From: SZAS-103 sp964640525
GTDB lineage: Bacteria; Pseudomonadota; Gammaproteobacteria; Xanthomonadales; Xanthomonadaceae
Reading direction: 5' to 3'
NCBI GenBank assembly: GCA_964640525.1
Contig: CAZXGS010000008.1
Coordinates: 17,283 to 81,282, forward strand
Length of the DNA: 64,000 nt
Shown here piece by piece: positions 16,922 to 25,324 of the stretch (position 1 is its first letter; each line of letters opens with the position of its first letter). The notes under the pieces were generated by a model, which searched no databases, was not told the DNA's origin, and saw nothing but the letters and a program-made list of their open reading frames with translations. The position numbers and the translations under genes are program-made.

Positions 16922-19681
16922 ATGGCACGACTCTTTCGTTGGATCCGCCGCGCGTTCTACGCCGGCCTGCTCCTGCTTGCGCTTGGCGTGGCAGCCCTGG
17001 GCATCGGCTATTGGCTGGTGGTGCCGCGCCTGCCGGACGTGGACAGCCTGCGCCACGTCGAGATGCAGTTGCCGCTGAATGTGTATTCGCGCGAAGGCCG
17101 ACTGATCGCGCAGTTCGGCGAGACGCGGCGCTACCCGGTGCACATCAAGGACGTGCCGCTGCGGGTGCGCGACGCCTTCCTGGCCACCGAGGACGCGCAC
17201 TTCTACCAGCACCCCGGCGTGGACTGGCGCGGCGTGGCGCGTGCGGTGTGGCTGATCGCCACCACCCACGAGCACCGCGTGCCCGGCGGCAGCACGATCA
17301 CCCAGCAGGTGGCCCGGCAGTTCTTCCTGAGCAACGAGTACAGCTACACCCGCAAGGCCACGGAAATCCTGCTGGCGTTGAAGATCGAGCGCGAGCTGAG
17401 CAAGGACGAGATCTTCGAGCTCTACCTCAACAAGTGCTTCTTCGGCAACCGCGCCTACGGCGTGGCGGCAGCCGCGGATTTCTACTACGGCAAGACGCTC
17501 GACCAGCTCAGCCTGGACGAGGCCGCCTCGCTGGCGGCGATCCCCAAGTTCCCCTCCAGCGGCAACCCGCTGTCCAACCCCGAACGCGCGCTGGAACGCC
17601 GCAACTGGGTGCTCGACCGCATGGCCGAGAACAATTTCATCACCCCCGCGCAACGCGATGCCGCCAAGGCGCTGCCGCCGCATGCCGCGCCGCACGAACC
17701 GCAGGTGGAGGTCGATGCGCCGTACGTGGCCGAGATGGTCCGCCAGGCCATGATCGACCGCTACGGCAGCGACGCCCTCAACCGCGGCTACAAGGTCTAC
17801 ACCACCATCGATGGCGTGAAACAGGCCGCGGCCAACCTGGCGGTGCGCAACGACCTGCTGGTTTACGACCGCCGTCACGGCTACCGCGGCCCCGAGGCCA
17901 AACTGGACCTCAACGCCGAGACCGACCGCGCTGCCCTGCTGGGCAAGCTGCAGGCGCGCGGAACCATCGGCGGCTTGCTGCCGGGGGTGGTGACGCAGGC
18001 CGGTCCGCGCGATGCGCAGGTGCTGCTGGCCGACGGCAACCAGGTCACCCTCGGCATGGACGACGTGCACTGGGCGCTGGCCGGCAAGTCGCGCATCGAC
18101 CAGTTGCTCGCGCGCGGCGATGTCATCCGGCTGCTGCCGATCACCCAGGCCGACAAGGACAACCAGGCGCGGGTGGATGCGCTCAACAAGATCCGCGGAC
18201 AGGTCGATGCCGACAAACTGGCGCCGCCGCCGCCCAACCTGGATCCGACCGCGAACCGGGTGGTCAGCTACCAGCTCGACGAAATTCCCAAAGCGCAGTC
18301 CGCGCTGGTTTCGCTGAACCCGGAAGACGGTGCGCTGCAGGCGCTGGTGGGGGGGTTCTCGTTCGCGCAGACCAAGTTCAACCGCGCCACCCAGTCGCTG
18401 CGCCAGCCCGGCTCGAGCTTCAAGCCATTCATTTACGCCGCGGCGATGGAGCGCGGCTTCTCGCCGGCCTCGATCGTGCTCGACGCGCCGGTGGTGTTCA
18501 ACGACCACAGCGCGGGCAAGGTGTGGCGGCCGCAGAACGACGACGGCAAGTTCCTCGGCCCCATGCGCCTGCGCAAGGCGCTGGCGCTCTCGCGCAACCT
18601 CGTCTCGGTACGCCTGCTGGATGCGGTCGGGGTGGATTTCGCGCGCAAGTACATCCAGAACTTCGGTTTCACCGAGCAAAGCTTGCCCAACAACCTGACC
18701 ATGGCGCTTGGCACCGCCTCGGTGCCGCCGATGTGGATGGCGCGCGGCTACTCGGTGTTCGCCAATGGCGGCTTCAAGGTCGAGCCCTACTTCATCGACC
18801 GGGTGGTGGACCGCAACGGGGTCACCATCGCCCGCGCGCACCCGGCACGCGCCTGCAAGGGCTGCGTGGAGCGCTCGCAGCAGGACCAGGCGGTTTCGAG
18901 CGTGGTGGATGGCTTCGATCTGGCCCCGGTCGCCGGTGCCGCGCCGGCCGCATCAGGCACCGACGGGGACGCGTCCAGCGAGGCTGCCGACGGCGGTTTC
19001 GATCTCGACGCCCAGGCTCCGGCGGCCAGCCCCGCAGCCGGCGGCAAGCCGGTCGCGCAAGCCGCGGCGTCGGCTGCCTCGCAAGCCGCCTCGACCGCCA
19101 CCGATGCGGCATCGGCGCCGCAGGAAGCGACAGCACCGCCGATCCCGCCGATCGATCCGGATTTCGTCGGTCCGCCGGCGACCTTCCCGGCGCGGCGCGC
19201 GATCGACGAGCGCACCGCGTTCCTGGTCAAGTCGATGATGCAATCGGTGATCCTGCACGGCACCGGCACCGCGGCGCTGGTGCTGCACCGCGCCGACCTC
19301 GGCGGCAAGACCGGCACCACCAACGACATGCACGACGCATGGTTTTCCGGCTACGGCGGGCACTTGGTGACGACCGTGTGGGTGGGCATGGACGACTACT
19401 CCACCCTCGGCCACGGCGAGTTCGGCGCGCGCGCCGCGCTGCCGATCTGGATCGACTACATGCGCACCGCGCTGGCCTACCAGCCGGAGAACCCGGTCGT
19501 GCCGCCACCGGGCATCGTCACCGTGCAGATCGACGGCGGCGGCCACATCCTCCCGGCCGGCTCCACCGGAGGGATGACCGAATACTTCAAGGCCGAGGAG
19601 TTGGCCCGGTTCCAGAACGAGCTCCCCGGGCCGGCCGACTCCAGCGGCAGCACCAGCGAGGAAGCTTTTGATATCTTCTGA
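16922..19681 (+). CDS. mrcA: Penicillin-binding protein 1A (bifunctional)
   Basis: Class A PBP of 919 residues that polymerises and cross-links peptidoglycan from the inner membrane. It has an N-terminal membrane helix (about 10-32) and a GT51 glycosyltransferase domain with catalytic E90 in ATEDAHFYQHPG. An OB-like linker domain spans about 300-440. The transpeptidase domain has SxxK at S498-K501 (GSSFKPF), SxN at 557-559 (SRN) and KTG at 796-798. An Ala/Pro/Gln-rich insert occupies about 664-746 between SxN and KTG and is longer than expected. The ATG at 16922 directly precedes the membrane helix. The gene is divergent from pilM, the usual order in gammaproteobacteria. Confidence 0.97.
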   Translation: MARLFRWIRRAFYAGLLLLALGVAALGIGYWLVVPRLPDVDSLRHVEMQLPLNVYSREGRLIAQFGETRRYPVHIKDVPLRVRDAFLATEDAHFYQHPGVDWRGVARAVWLIATTHEHRVPGGSTITQQVARQFFLSNEYSYTRKATEILLALKIERELSKDEIFELYLNKCFFGNRAYGVAAAADFYYGKTLDQLSLDEAASLAAIPKFPSSGNPLSNPERALERRNWVLDRMAENNFITPAQRDAAKALPPHAAPHEPQVEVDAPYVAEMVRQAMIDRYGSDALNRGYKVYTTIDGVKQAAANLAVRNDLLVYDRRHGYRGPEAKLDLNAETDRAALLGKLQARGTIGGLLPGVVTQAGPRDAQVLLADGNQVTLGMDDVHWALAGKSRIDQLLARGDVIRLLPITQADKDNQARVDALNKIRGQVDADKLAPPPPNLDPTANRVVSYQLDEIPKAQSALVSLNPEDGALQALVGGFSFAQTKFNRATQSLRQPGSSFKPFIYAAAMERGFSPASIVLDAPVVFNDHSAGKVWRPQNDDGKFLGPMRLRKALALSRNLVSVRLLDAVGVDFARKYIQNFGFTEQSLPNNLTMALGTASVPPMWMARGYSVFANGGFKVEPYFIDRVVDRNGVTIARAHPARACKGCVERSQQDQAVSSVVDGFDLAPVAGAAPAASGTDGDASSEAADGGFDLDAQAPAASPAAGGKPVAQAAASAASQAASTATDAASAPQEATAPPIPPIDPDFVGPPATFPARRAIDERTAFLVKSMMQSVILHGTGTAALVLHRADLGGKTGTTNDMHDAWFSGYGGHLVTTVWVGMDDYSTLGHGEFGARAALPIWIDYMRTALAYQPENPVVPPPGIVTVQIDGGGHILPAGSTGGMTEYFKAEELARFQNELPGPADSSGSTSEEAFDIF

Positions 19682-19744
19682 GGGTCGGCCTTGGCCGGCC
19701 CGGTCCGACGCCGGTCGGAGCGGCCGCGCATCCGCAGGTCTCCC

Positions 19745-20392
19745 ATGCGCCACGCCCCCGACTCGAGCCGGCACGCCCACGCGATCGCGCACACCCAAGC
19801 CCGCACCCGCGAACGGCGCCAGCGACTGGCCATCGAGGCGGCGCGGCTGATCAGCGAGGGCGGCATCCGCGACTTCCACCTCGCCAAGCGCAAGGCGGCG
19901 CAGCGGCTGGGCATCCACGACGACGCCAGCCTGCCGCGCAACAGCGAGATCCAGGCCGCCCTGCACGACTACCAGCGGCTGTTCCACGGCGATGCGCATG
20001 CCGGACTGCTGCGCGAACGACGCCAGGCCGCGGCGCGCGCGCTGGCGTTTTTCGCCGCGTTCGAGCCGCGCCTGGTCGGCGCCGTGCTCGACGGCAGCGC
20101 CGACGCCCACTCGGCCGTTTGCCTGCACCTGCATACCGACGAACCCGACCGGGTCGCGGTGTTCCTTGCCGAGCAGGGCATCCCCGCACAGGACTCACAC
20201 CGCCGCGTACGGCTGGATCGCGAGCGCGCCATCGAGGTTCCGGTGTGGCTGTTCACCGCCGAGGATCTGCCCTTCGACCTCAGCGTGCTGCCGCGCAGCG
20301 TGCTGCGCCAGGCGCCACTGGACCGATTCGACGACAAGCCGATGCCGCGCGCCTCGCTGGCCGCGCTGGAAGCCCTGCTCGGGGATGGCTGA
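19745..20392 (+). CDS. Conserved hypothetical protein
   Basis: A 215-residue protein of unknown function. The first about 75 residues are basic and helical (ERRQRLAIEAARLISEGG, then KRKAAQRLG) and resemble a small helical DNA- or RNA-binding or partner-binding module. The remainder is alpha/beta, with HLHTDEPDRVAVFLAEQG and VPVWLFTAEDLPFDLSVL. No membrane segment or signal peptide is seen. The start is ATG 19745 (MRHAPDS); an in-frame upstream start at 19691 would run through low-complexity Arg-rich sequence. It lies 63 bp after mrcA and converges on gltA. Composition and reading frame look coding. Confidence 0.7.
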   Translation: MRHAPDSSRHAHAIAHTQARTRERRQRLAIEAARLISEGGIRDFHLAKRKAAQRLGIHDDASLPRNSEIQAALHDYQRLFHGDAHAGLLRERRQAAARALAFFAAFEPRLVGAVLDGSADAHSAVCLHLHTDEPDRVAVFLAEQGIPAQDSHRRVRLDRERAIEVPVWLFTAEDLPFDLSVLPRSVLRQAPLDRFDDKPMPRASLAALEALLGDG

Positions 20393-20445
20393 CGCTGGAA
20401 GCGGGCGCCGGCGTTCTGCGCCCGGCCCGGACGCCTGCGCGCCGT

Positions 20446-21741
20446 TCAGCGCGCCTGGATCGGGGTGAACTCGCGCGCGGTGGCGCCGACATAGACCTGT
20501 CGCGGACGCCCGATCCTGGAATCGGCTTCCGCGCTCTGCTCCAGCCAGTGGGAAACCCATCCGGCGGTACGTGCGATGGCGAACATCACCGTGAACATCT
20601 CGGTCGGGATGCCCAGCGCCTTGTAGATGATGCCCGAATAGAAGTCCACGTTCGGGTACAGCTTGCGGGAGACGAAATACTCGTCCTTCAGCGCCGCCTC
20701 CTCCAGCTTCAGCGCGATCTCCAGCATGGGGTCGTTGACCCCCAGTTCGGCCAGCACCTTGTGGGTCATCTCGCGGATGATGGTCGCGCGCGGGTCGAAG
20801 TTCTTGTACACGCGGTGACCAAAGCCCATCAGGCGGAAGCCGGAGTGCTTGTCCTTGGCCCGATCGACCGCCTTGCCGACGTGCTCGGGCTTGCCGATCT
20901 CGGCCAGCATGCGCAGCACCGCCTCGTTGGCACCACCGTGCGCCGGCCCCCACAGCGCGGCCACGCCGGCCGCCACGCAGGCGTACGGATTGGCGCCGGT
21001 GGAACCGACCAGCCGCACGGTCGACGTGGAGGCGTTCTGCTCGTGGTCGGCGTGCAGGATGAACAGCAGATCCAGCGCCTTGGCCACCACCGGGTTCAGG
21101 CGCAGCGGCTCGCTGGGCACCTCGAACATCATGTGCAGGAACCGATCAACGTATTCCAGGTTGTTGCGCGGGTAGCGCAGCGGCCAGCCGATCGAATAGC
21201 GATAGCACGCGGCGGCGATGGTCGGCACCTTGGCGATCAGGCGGATCGCCGCGAGCCGGCGCATTTCCGGATCGTCCAGGTCCAGGCCGTGGTGGTAGAA
21301 CGCCGCCAGCGAGCCGATCATGCCGGTCAGCATCGCCATCGGGTGGGCGTCGTGGCGGAAACCGAACAGGAAGGTCCGGAACGCCTCGTGCATCATGGTG
21401 TGATGCGCCACCTCGTGGTCGAAGGCGGCGAACTGCTGCGCGTTCGGCAACTCGCCGTGCATCAGCAGGTAGGCCACTTCCAGGAAATTGGAGTGCTTGG
21501 CGAGCTGCTCGATCGGGTAGCCGCGGTACATCAACACCCCGGCATCGCCGTCGATGTAGGTGATCGCCGACTTGCAACTGGCGGTGGCGATGAAGCCCTG
21601 GTCGTAGGTGAAATGGCCGGTGGCGCCGGGGAGCTTGCCGATGTCGATGCAGGACGGGCCGACCGTGCCGTGGATCAGCGGCAATTCGACGGACTTGCCG
21701 GAGGTGGCATCGTTCAGGACAACGCTCTGGGGCTCGGACAC
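20446..21741 (-). CDS. gltA: Citrate synthase
   Basis: TCA-cycle entry enzyme, 431 residues, of the larger proteobacterial type. Active-site segments are visible: HADHEQNAS (first His), GPAHGGANE (second His), FGHRVYKNFDPR and VDFYSG with the catalytic Asp. The N-terminal beta domain is present (PSCIDIGKLPGATGHFTYDQGF), so it differs from the shorter prpC at 54628-55782. The start is GTG at 21741 (VSEPQSVV), with AAGGAG 9 nt upstream; no closer ATG fits. It converges with the hypothetical gene at 19745-20392. Confidence 0.97.
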   Translation of the reverse strand: MSEPQSVVLNDATSGKSVELPLIHGTVGPSCIDIGKLPGATGHFTYDQGFIATASCKSAITYIDGDAGVLMYRGYPIEQLAKHSNFLEVAYLLMHGELPNAQQFAAFDHEVAHHTMMHEAFRTFLFGFRHDAHPMAMLTGMIGSLAAFYHHGLDLDDPEMRRLAAIRLIAKVPTIAAACYRYSIGWPLRYPRNNLEYVDRFLHMMFEVPSEPLRLNPVVAKALDLLFILHADHEQNASTSTVRLVGSTGANPYACVAAGVAALWGPAHGGANEAVLRMLAEIGKPEHVGKAVDRAKDKHSGFRLMGFGHRVYKNFDPRATIIREMTHKVLAELGVNDPMLEIALKLEEAALKDEYFVSRKLYPNVDFYSGIIYKALGIPTEMFTVMFAIARTAGWVSHWLEQSAEADSRIGRPRQVYVGATAREFTPIQAR

Positions 21742-21834
21742 GGGCTGCTCCTTGGCTTGTATTCGGACACGCCGGGGGATCGCCGGAGTCGTCCCGCAAG
21801 GTGCAGGGCGCCGGCAGACCGGGTGGAAACGAGG

Positions 21835-21843
21835 ATTATCCCA
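21835..21843 (-). promoter_or_regulatory. Extended -10 candidate upstream of gltA
   Basis: On the minus strand TGGGATAAT is an extended -10 motif (TGn plus GATAAT), about 94 nt before the gltA GTG. No good -35 box lies at the expected distance, which is acceptable for an extended -10 promoter. Confidence 0.4.
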
Positions 21844-21946
21844 CAGCCGTTGCGGATTCTTGCGCGCGCCGGGGAAATCCGCGCACGCCCACGCAACGGT
21901 GGCGCACCGTGGCGCGCGGGCAAGGCCGGCGCCAGGCGATAGCGGC

Positions 21947-22189
21947 TTACTTCTGGTAGCGCTTGCGGAAGCGATCGACGCGACCGCTGGTGTCCATCAT
22001 CTTCTGCTTGCCGGTGTAGAACGGGTGCGAATGCGAGGACACGTCGATCTTGATCAACGGATACGCCTGCCCGTCCTCCCACGTGATCGTCTCCTTGCTG
22101 GCCAGGGTGGAGCGGGTCAGGAAGGAGAAATCGGTGGTCACGTCCTGAAACACGACCGGGCGGTAATTCGGATGGATGTCGGCTTTCAT
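21947..22189 (-). CDS. rpmE2: Ribosomal protein bL31, type B
   Basis: An 80-residue large-subunit ribosomal protein. It begins MKADIHPNYRPVVFQDV and ends RVDRFRKRYQK, both typical of type B bL31. The zinc-binding cysteines of type A are absent: the protein has no cysteine at all. It carries the type B extension (TTDFSFLTRSTL). Type B paralogues are zinc-independent and are often induced by zinc limitation under Zur, but some xanthomonads carry this type as the main form. The ATG at 22189 is the only sensible start. A strong promoter candidate lies 45 nt upstream. Confidence 0.95.
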   Translation of the reverse strand: MKADIHPNYRPVVFQDVTTDFSFLTRSTLASKETITWEDGQAYPLIKIDVSSHSHPFYTGKQKMMDTSGRVDRFRKRYQK

Positions 22190-22511
22190 GGGACGCGCCT
22201 TTTGCGGATGGGGTCTTGCGGGAAAAGACCGCCATTTTAGCCAGATGGCGGCGCGTGCCGCAAGTTGCATCAGCCGCGGAGGCCCGGCGAAGGACCTCCA
22301 GCCGGCCCGACGCGTGACCCGCAGCCGGCCTCCGCAGGGAGCCCTGTGCCGCGATTGGGCGGCTGGAGTTGGTCTCGCGGCGCCCGGCGCAGCAGGCGCG
22401 GGGGCGCCGTTCGCGCCATGTGGCAAGGGCAACCTGCCCAACCCCGCGCGTTGCACGAGGGCATGGTTCCGCGCCTGCGGGAGCAGGCAAGGATTCATCT
22501 GGAAAGCGTCT
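22190..22511. other. Intergenic region recG-rpmE2
   Basis: 322 bp between the recG stop and the rpmE2 start. The rpmE2-proximal 75 bp hold the promoter candidate and a CCGCCAT/ATGGCGG inverted repeat (22229-22251) that overlaps its -10. The rest is very GC-rich. I see no convincing gene, terminator or repeat family member there. Confidence 0.5.
22234..22263 (-). promoter_or_regulatory. Candidate promoter of rpmE2
   Basis: On the minus strand TTGCGG and TAAAAT are spaced by 18 bp, with the -10 preceded by GGC. The same two hexamers occur in front of rpoZ (27970-27998). The -10 lies between the arms of an imperfect palindrome, a possible operator. Confidence 0.5.
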
Positions 22512-24677
22512 TCACGCCCCCGCGTAGCGTTCGGCGGCACCGACCCAGCGCGCGATCAGGCGCTGCGCGCGCTGGGGGTCGGTGGCCAGCAGGCCGGCCG
22601 CCATCTTCTGCACGCCGGGCAACAAGGCGGCGTCGCGCAGCAGGTCCGCGACGCGAAACTGCGCCAGGCCTGCCTGGCGGGTGCCGAGCAGTTCTCCGGG
22701 GCCGCGCAGTTCCAGGTCCTTGTTGGCGATCCTGAAGCCATCGGTGGTGGCGCGCATGACCTCGATCCGCTGCCTGGCCAATGCCGACAACGGGGGCTGG
22801 TAGATCAGCACGCAGGTCGATACCGCGGCGCCGCGCCCGACCCGGCCACGCAACTGGTGCAACTGCGCCAGCCCGAGGCGTTCGGCATTCTCGATCAACA
22901 TCAGGCTCGCCCGCGGCACGTCCACGCCTACCTCGATCACCGTGGTGGCCACCAGCACATCCAGCGCCGCATCCTTGAAGGCGCGCATGGCCGCCTGCTT
23001 CTCGGCCGGCTTCATCCGGCCATGCACGAAGCCCACGCGCAGTTCCGGCAAGGCCTCGACCAGCTTGCGGTAGAGCGCCGTGGCGGCCTGCGCCGGTGGC
23101 AGCGGATTGCCCGGCGTTGCGGCTGGCCCGGCCGCCGCAGGATCACCCCCTTCCTCGTCGATCAGCGTGCACACCCAGTAGGCCTGACGGCCCTCCGCGC
23201 AGGCCACGCGCACGCGTTCGATCAACTCGTCACGACGCTGCGCGCCGGCCGCCACGGTCTGCACCGGGGTACGGCCCGGAGGCAGTTCGTCGAGCACCGA
23301 GACATCCAGGTCGGCGTACGCCGTCATTGCCAGCGTGCGCGGGATCGGCGTGGCGGTCATCACCAACTGGTGCGGCACCCTCGCGCCGTCCAGGCCCTTG
23401 TCGCGCAGCGCAAGACGCTGGTGGACACCGAAGCGATGCTGCTCATCGATGATCGCCAGGCCAAGGTCGGCGAAGACGACGCCTTCCTGCATCAACGCGT
23501 GGGTTCCCACCACGATGCTGGACCTGCCCGCGGCGATGTTCGCCAGGGCCAGGCGCCGCGCACGCGCGCCGAGCTTTCCGCCCAGCCACGCCAGATCCAC
23601 CCCCAGCGGCTGAAACCATGCGCTGAAGGTCGCAAGATGCTGCTCGGCCAGCAATTCGGTCGGCGCCATCAGTGCAACCTGGCGGCCGGCGGCGACCGCG
23701 CGCGCTGCGGCCAGCGCCGCCACCGCGGTCTTGCCGGCCCCGACATCGCCCTGCAGCAGGCGCAGCATCGGCTCGGCACGCGCCATGTCCGCGCCGATCT
23801 CCCCCAGCACCCGCAGCTGCGCCCCGGTGAGCGCAAAACCCAGCAGTTCGCGCAGGCGGGCGGCGAGCCGGTCATCCGCGGGGATCGGCTGCGCACCGAG
23901 CTGGCGGATCGCCATGCGCTTGCGGCGCAGGCTCAATTGATAAGCCAGCAACTCCTCCAGCGCCAGCCGCTGCTGCGCCGGGTGCAGGCCAGCGGCAAGC
24001 TGCGCGGTGTCCACGCCGCCAGCCGGCTGATGCACGGTCAGCAACGCCTCGCGCAGGCCAGGCAAGCGATGCGCGGACAACAGATCCGGCGACAGCAACT
24101 CCATCTCGGCGGCTGCTGGCAGGCGTTGCAGCGCCAGCCCGACAAGTCGCCGCAAGGTGCCCGGCATGACGCCCGGGACCATCGGATAAACCGGATCGAG
24201 CCGTTCGCTGAGCACCGCCGGTTCGGCATCGGCGAGCCACTGGTAACGAGGATGGGCGATTTCGAGCCCCGCCCGCGCTTCGCGTGGCGTACCGAAGGCG
24301 CGGATGCGGCGGCCGACGGTGAACTGCGCCGCCTGCGAGGCGGTGAAGTGGAAAAACCGCAACACCAGGCTCGCGCCGCTGGCATCGCCAATGGCCACCT
24401 GCAACATCGGCCGAAAGCGGAAACTGCGCTCGACGGCCTCCACCCGCCCCTCGACCTGTGCCGGGATACCGGGCTGCAGCGCGCGGATCGCGCTCAGGCG
24501 GGTGCGGTCCTCGTAGCGCAACGGCAGGTGGAACCAAAGGTCCTGGACGCGCTGCAGGCCCTGCGCGGCGAGCTTGGCAGCCACGCCCGCACCGACCCCG
24601 GGCAACGCGGCCAGCAGGGTCTCCCCGCTGGCCGCCAGCGCCGGCGCGGCGACTTTGGGTCGTGGCGCGCGGCCCAC
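22512..24677 (-). CDS. recG: ATP-dependent DNA helicase RecG
   Basis: A 721-residue helicase that remodels stalled forks and recombination intermediates. It has an N-terminal wedge/OB domain (about 60-190). The SF2 motor has Walker A GDVGAGKT with K316, the RecG-type motif II DEQH in IIDEQHRFGVHQR, TATPIPRTLAM, and the C-terminal GRVGRG motif. RecG's TRG region follows (RNKDLELRGPGE-like, here FRIANKDLELRGPGELLG). The start is GTG at 24677, 7 nt after the ridA stop, so ridA and recG are coupled. It has the typical family length. Confidence 0.97.
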   Translation of the reverse strand: MGRAPRPKVAAPALAASGETLLAALPGVGAGVAAKLAAQGLQRVQDLWFHLPLRYEDRTRLSAIRALQPGIPAQVEGRVEAVERSFRFRPMLQVAIGDASGASLVLRFFHFTASQAAQFTVGRRIRAFGTPREARAGLEIAHPRYQWLADAEPAVLSERLDPVYPMVPGVMPGTLRRLVGLALQRLPAAAEMELLSPDLLSAHRLPGLREALLTVHQPAGGVDTAQLAAGLHPAQQRLALEELLAYQLSLRRKRMAIRQLGAQPIPADDRLAARLRELLGFALTGAQLRVLGEIGADMARAEPMLRLLQGDVGAGKTAVAALAAARAVAAGRQVALMAPTELLAEQHLATFSAWFQPLGVDLAWLGGKLGARARRLALANIAAGRSSIVVGTHALMQEGVVFADLGLAIIDEQHRFGVHQRLALRDKGLDGARVPHQLVMTATPIPRTLAMTAYADLDVSVLDELPPGRTPVQTVAAGAQRRDELIERVRVACAEGRQAYWVCTLIDEEGGDPAAAGPAATPGNPLPPAQAATALYRKLVEALPELRVGFVHGRMKPAEKQAAMRAFKDAALDVLVATTVIEVGVDVPRASLMLIENAERLGLAQLHQLRGRVGRGAAVSTCVLIYQPPLSALARQRIEVMRATTDGFRIANKDLELRGPGELLGTRQAGLAQFRVADLLRDAALLPGVQKMAAGLLATDPQRAQRLIARWVGAAERYAGA

Positions 24678-24684
24678 GCGCGGT

Positions 24685-25068
24685 TCAGTCCAGTTGCAAT
24701 ACCAGATCGATCTCGACCCTGGCCCCCTTCGGAAGCGCGGCCACGCCGATGGTCGAGCGGGCCGGGAACGGGGCGCTGAAGTTCTGCGCCATCACCGCGT
24801 TGACCGCGGCGAAGTCCTTCAGGTCGACGAGGTAGATGCCGACCCGGACGACGTGCAGGAAATTGGTGCCCGCGGCATCACAGACTGCGCGCAGGTTCTT
24901 GAACACCTGCCGCGCCTGCGCGGTGATGTCGCCATCGATCAACTCGCCGGTGGCCGGGTTCAGCGGAATCTGGCCGGAGGTGTAGATCGTCTTGCCGGAC
25001 ACCACGGCCTGGCTGTACGGGCCGATCGCGGCGGGGGCGGCATCGCTGGTGATGGGGTGACGGGGCAT
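24685..25068 (-). CDS. ridA: RidA enamine/imine deaminase
   Basis: A 127-residue member of the Rid/YjgF family that hydrolyses reactive 2-aminoacrylate-type enamines released by PLP enzymes. Hallmarks are GPYSQAV near 17-23, TSGQIPLNP, and the arginine of PARSTIGV with the following VEIDL segment. The ATG at 25068 (MPRHPIT) gives the usual length; the frame upstream runs through a palindromic repeat. It lies between spoT and recG, as in related genomes, and recG follows after 7 nt. Confidence 0.96.
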   Translation of the reverse strand: MPRHPITSDAAPAAIGPYSQAVVSGKTIYTSGQIPLNPATGELIDGDITAQARQVFKNLRAVCDAAGTNFLHVVRVGIYLVDLKDFAAVNAVMAQNFSAPFPARSTIGVAALPKGARVEIDLVLQLD

Positions 25069-25224
25069 GGCGTTCTCGTGTTCACGGTCGAGGCATGAGT
25101 TTATCCCGGCTTGCCGGATCACCGCCGCTCCCGGCGCGCCATCACCGCGCGAGCCAGGTGCGCCCTTGCATGACGAACGCCGCGCATCCCGTCTCGACTG
25201 CCATTTCACAGGGCGCCAGCACTG

Positions 25225-25253
25225 CTGGATCCCGGCTTCCGCCGGGATGACGG
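25225..25253. repeat. Solo REP palindrome
   Basis: CTGGATCCCGGC, TTCC, GCCGGGATGACGG forms an 8-bp hairpin (25229-25236 with 25241-25248). It matches the palindromes inside the element at 37994-38126 (CTGGATCCCC...GGGGATGAC). It lies in the 256-bp spoT-ridA gap. Confidence 0.7.
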
Positions 25254-25324
25254 ATGGGACGTTCGGCGCCATTCGGGGTTGGCCGCGGGGCCACACGCAT
25301 GGGCCGCAGCGCGGCGCGAATCGA

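Noticed and set aside
20446..21741. Second methylcitrate synthase
   Set aside because: Full-length N-terminal domain and GPAHGGANE/FGHRVYKNFDPR motifs fit housekeeping citrate synthase.
22176..24779. 867-codon plus-strand frame opposite recG
   Set aside because: Antisense shadow; recG is complete with all helicase motifs.
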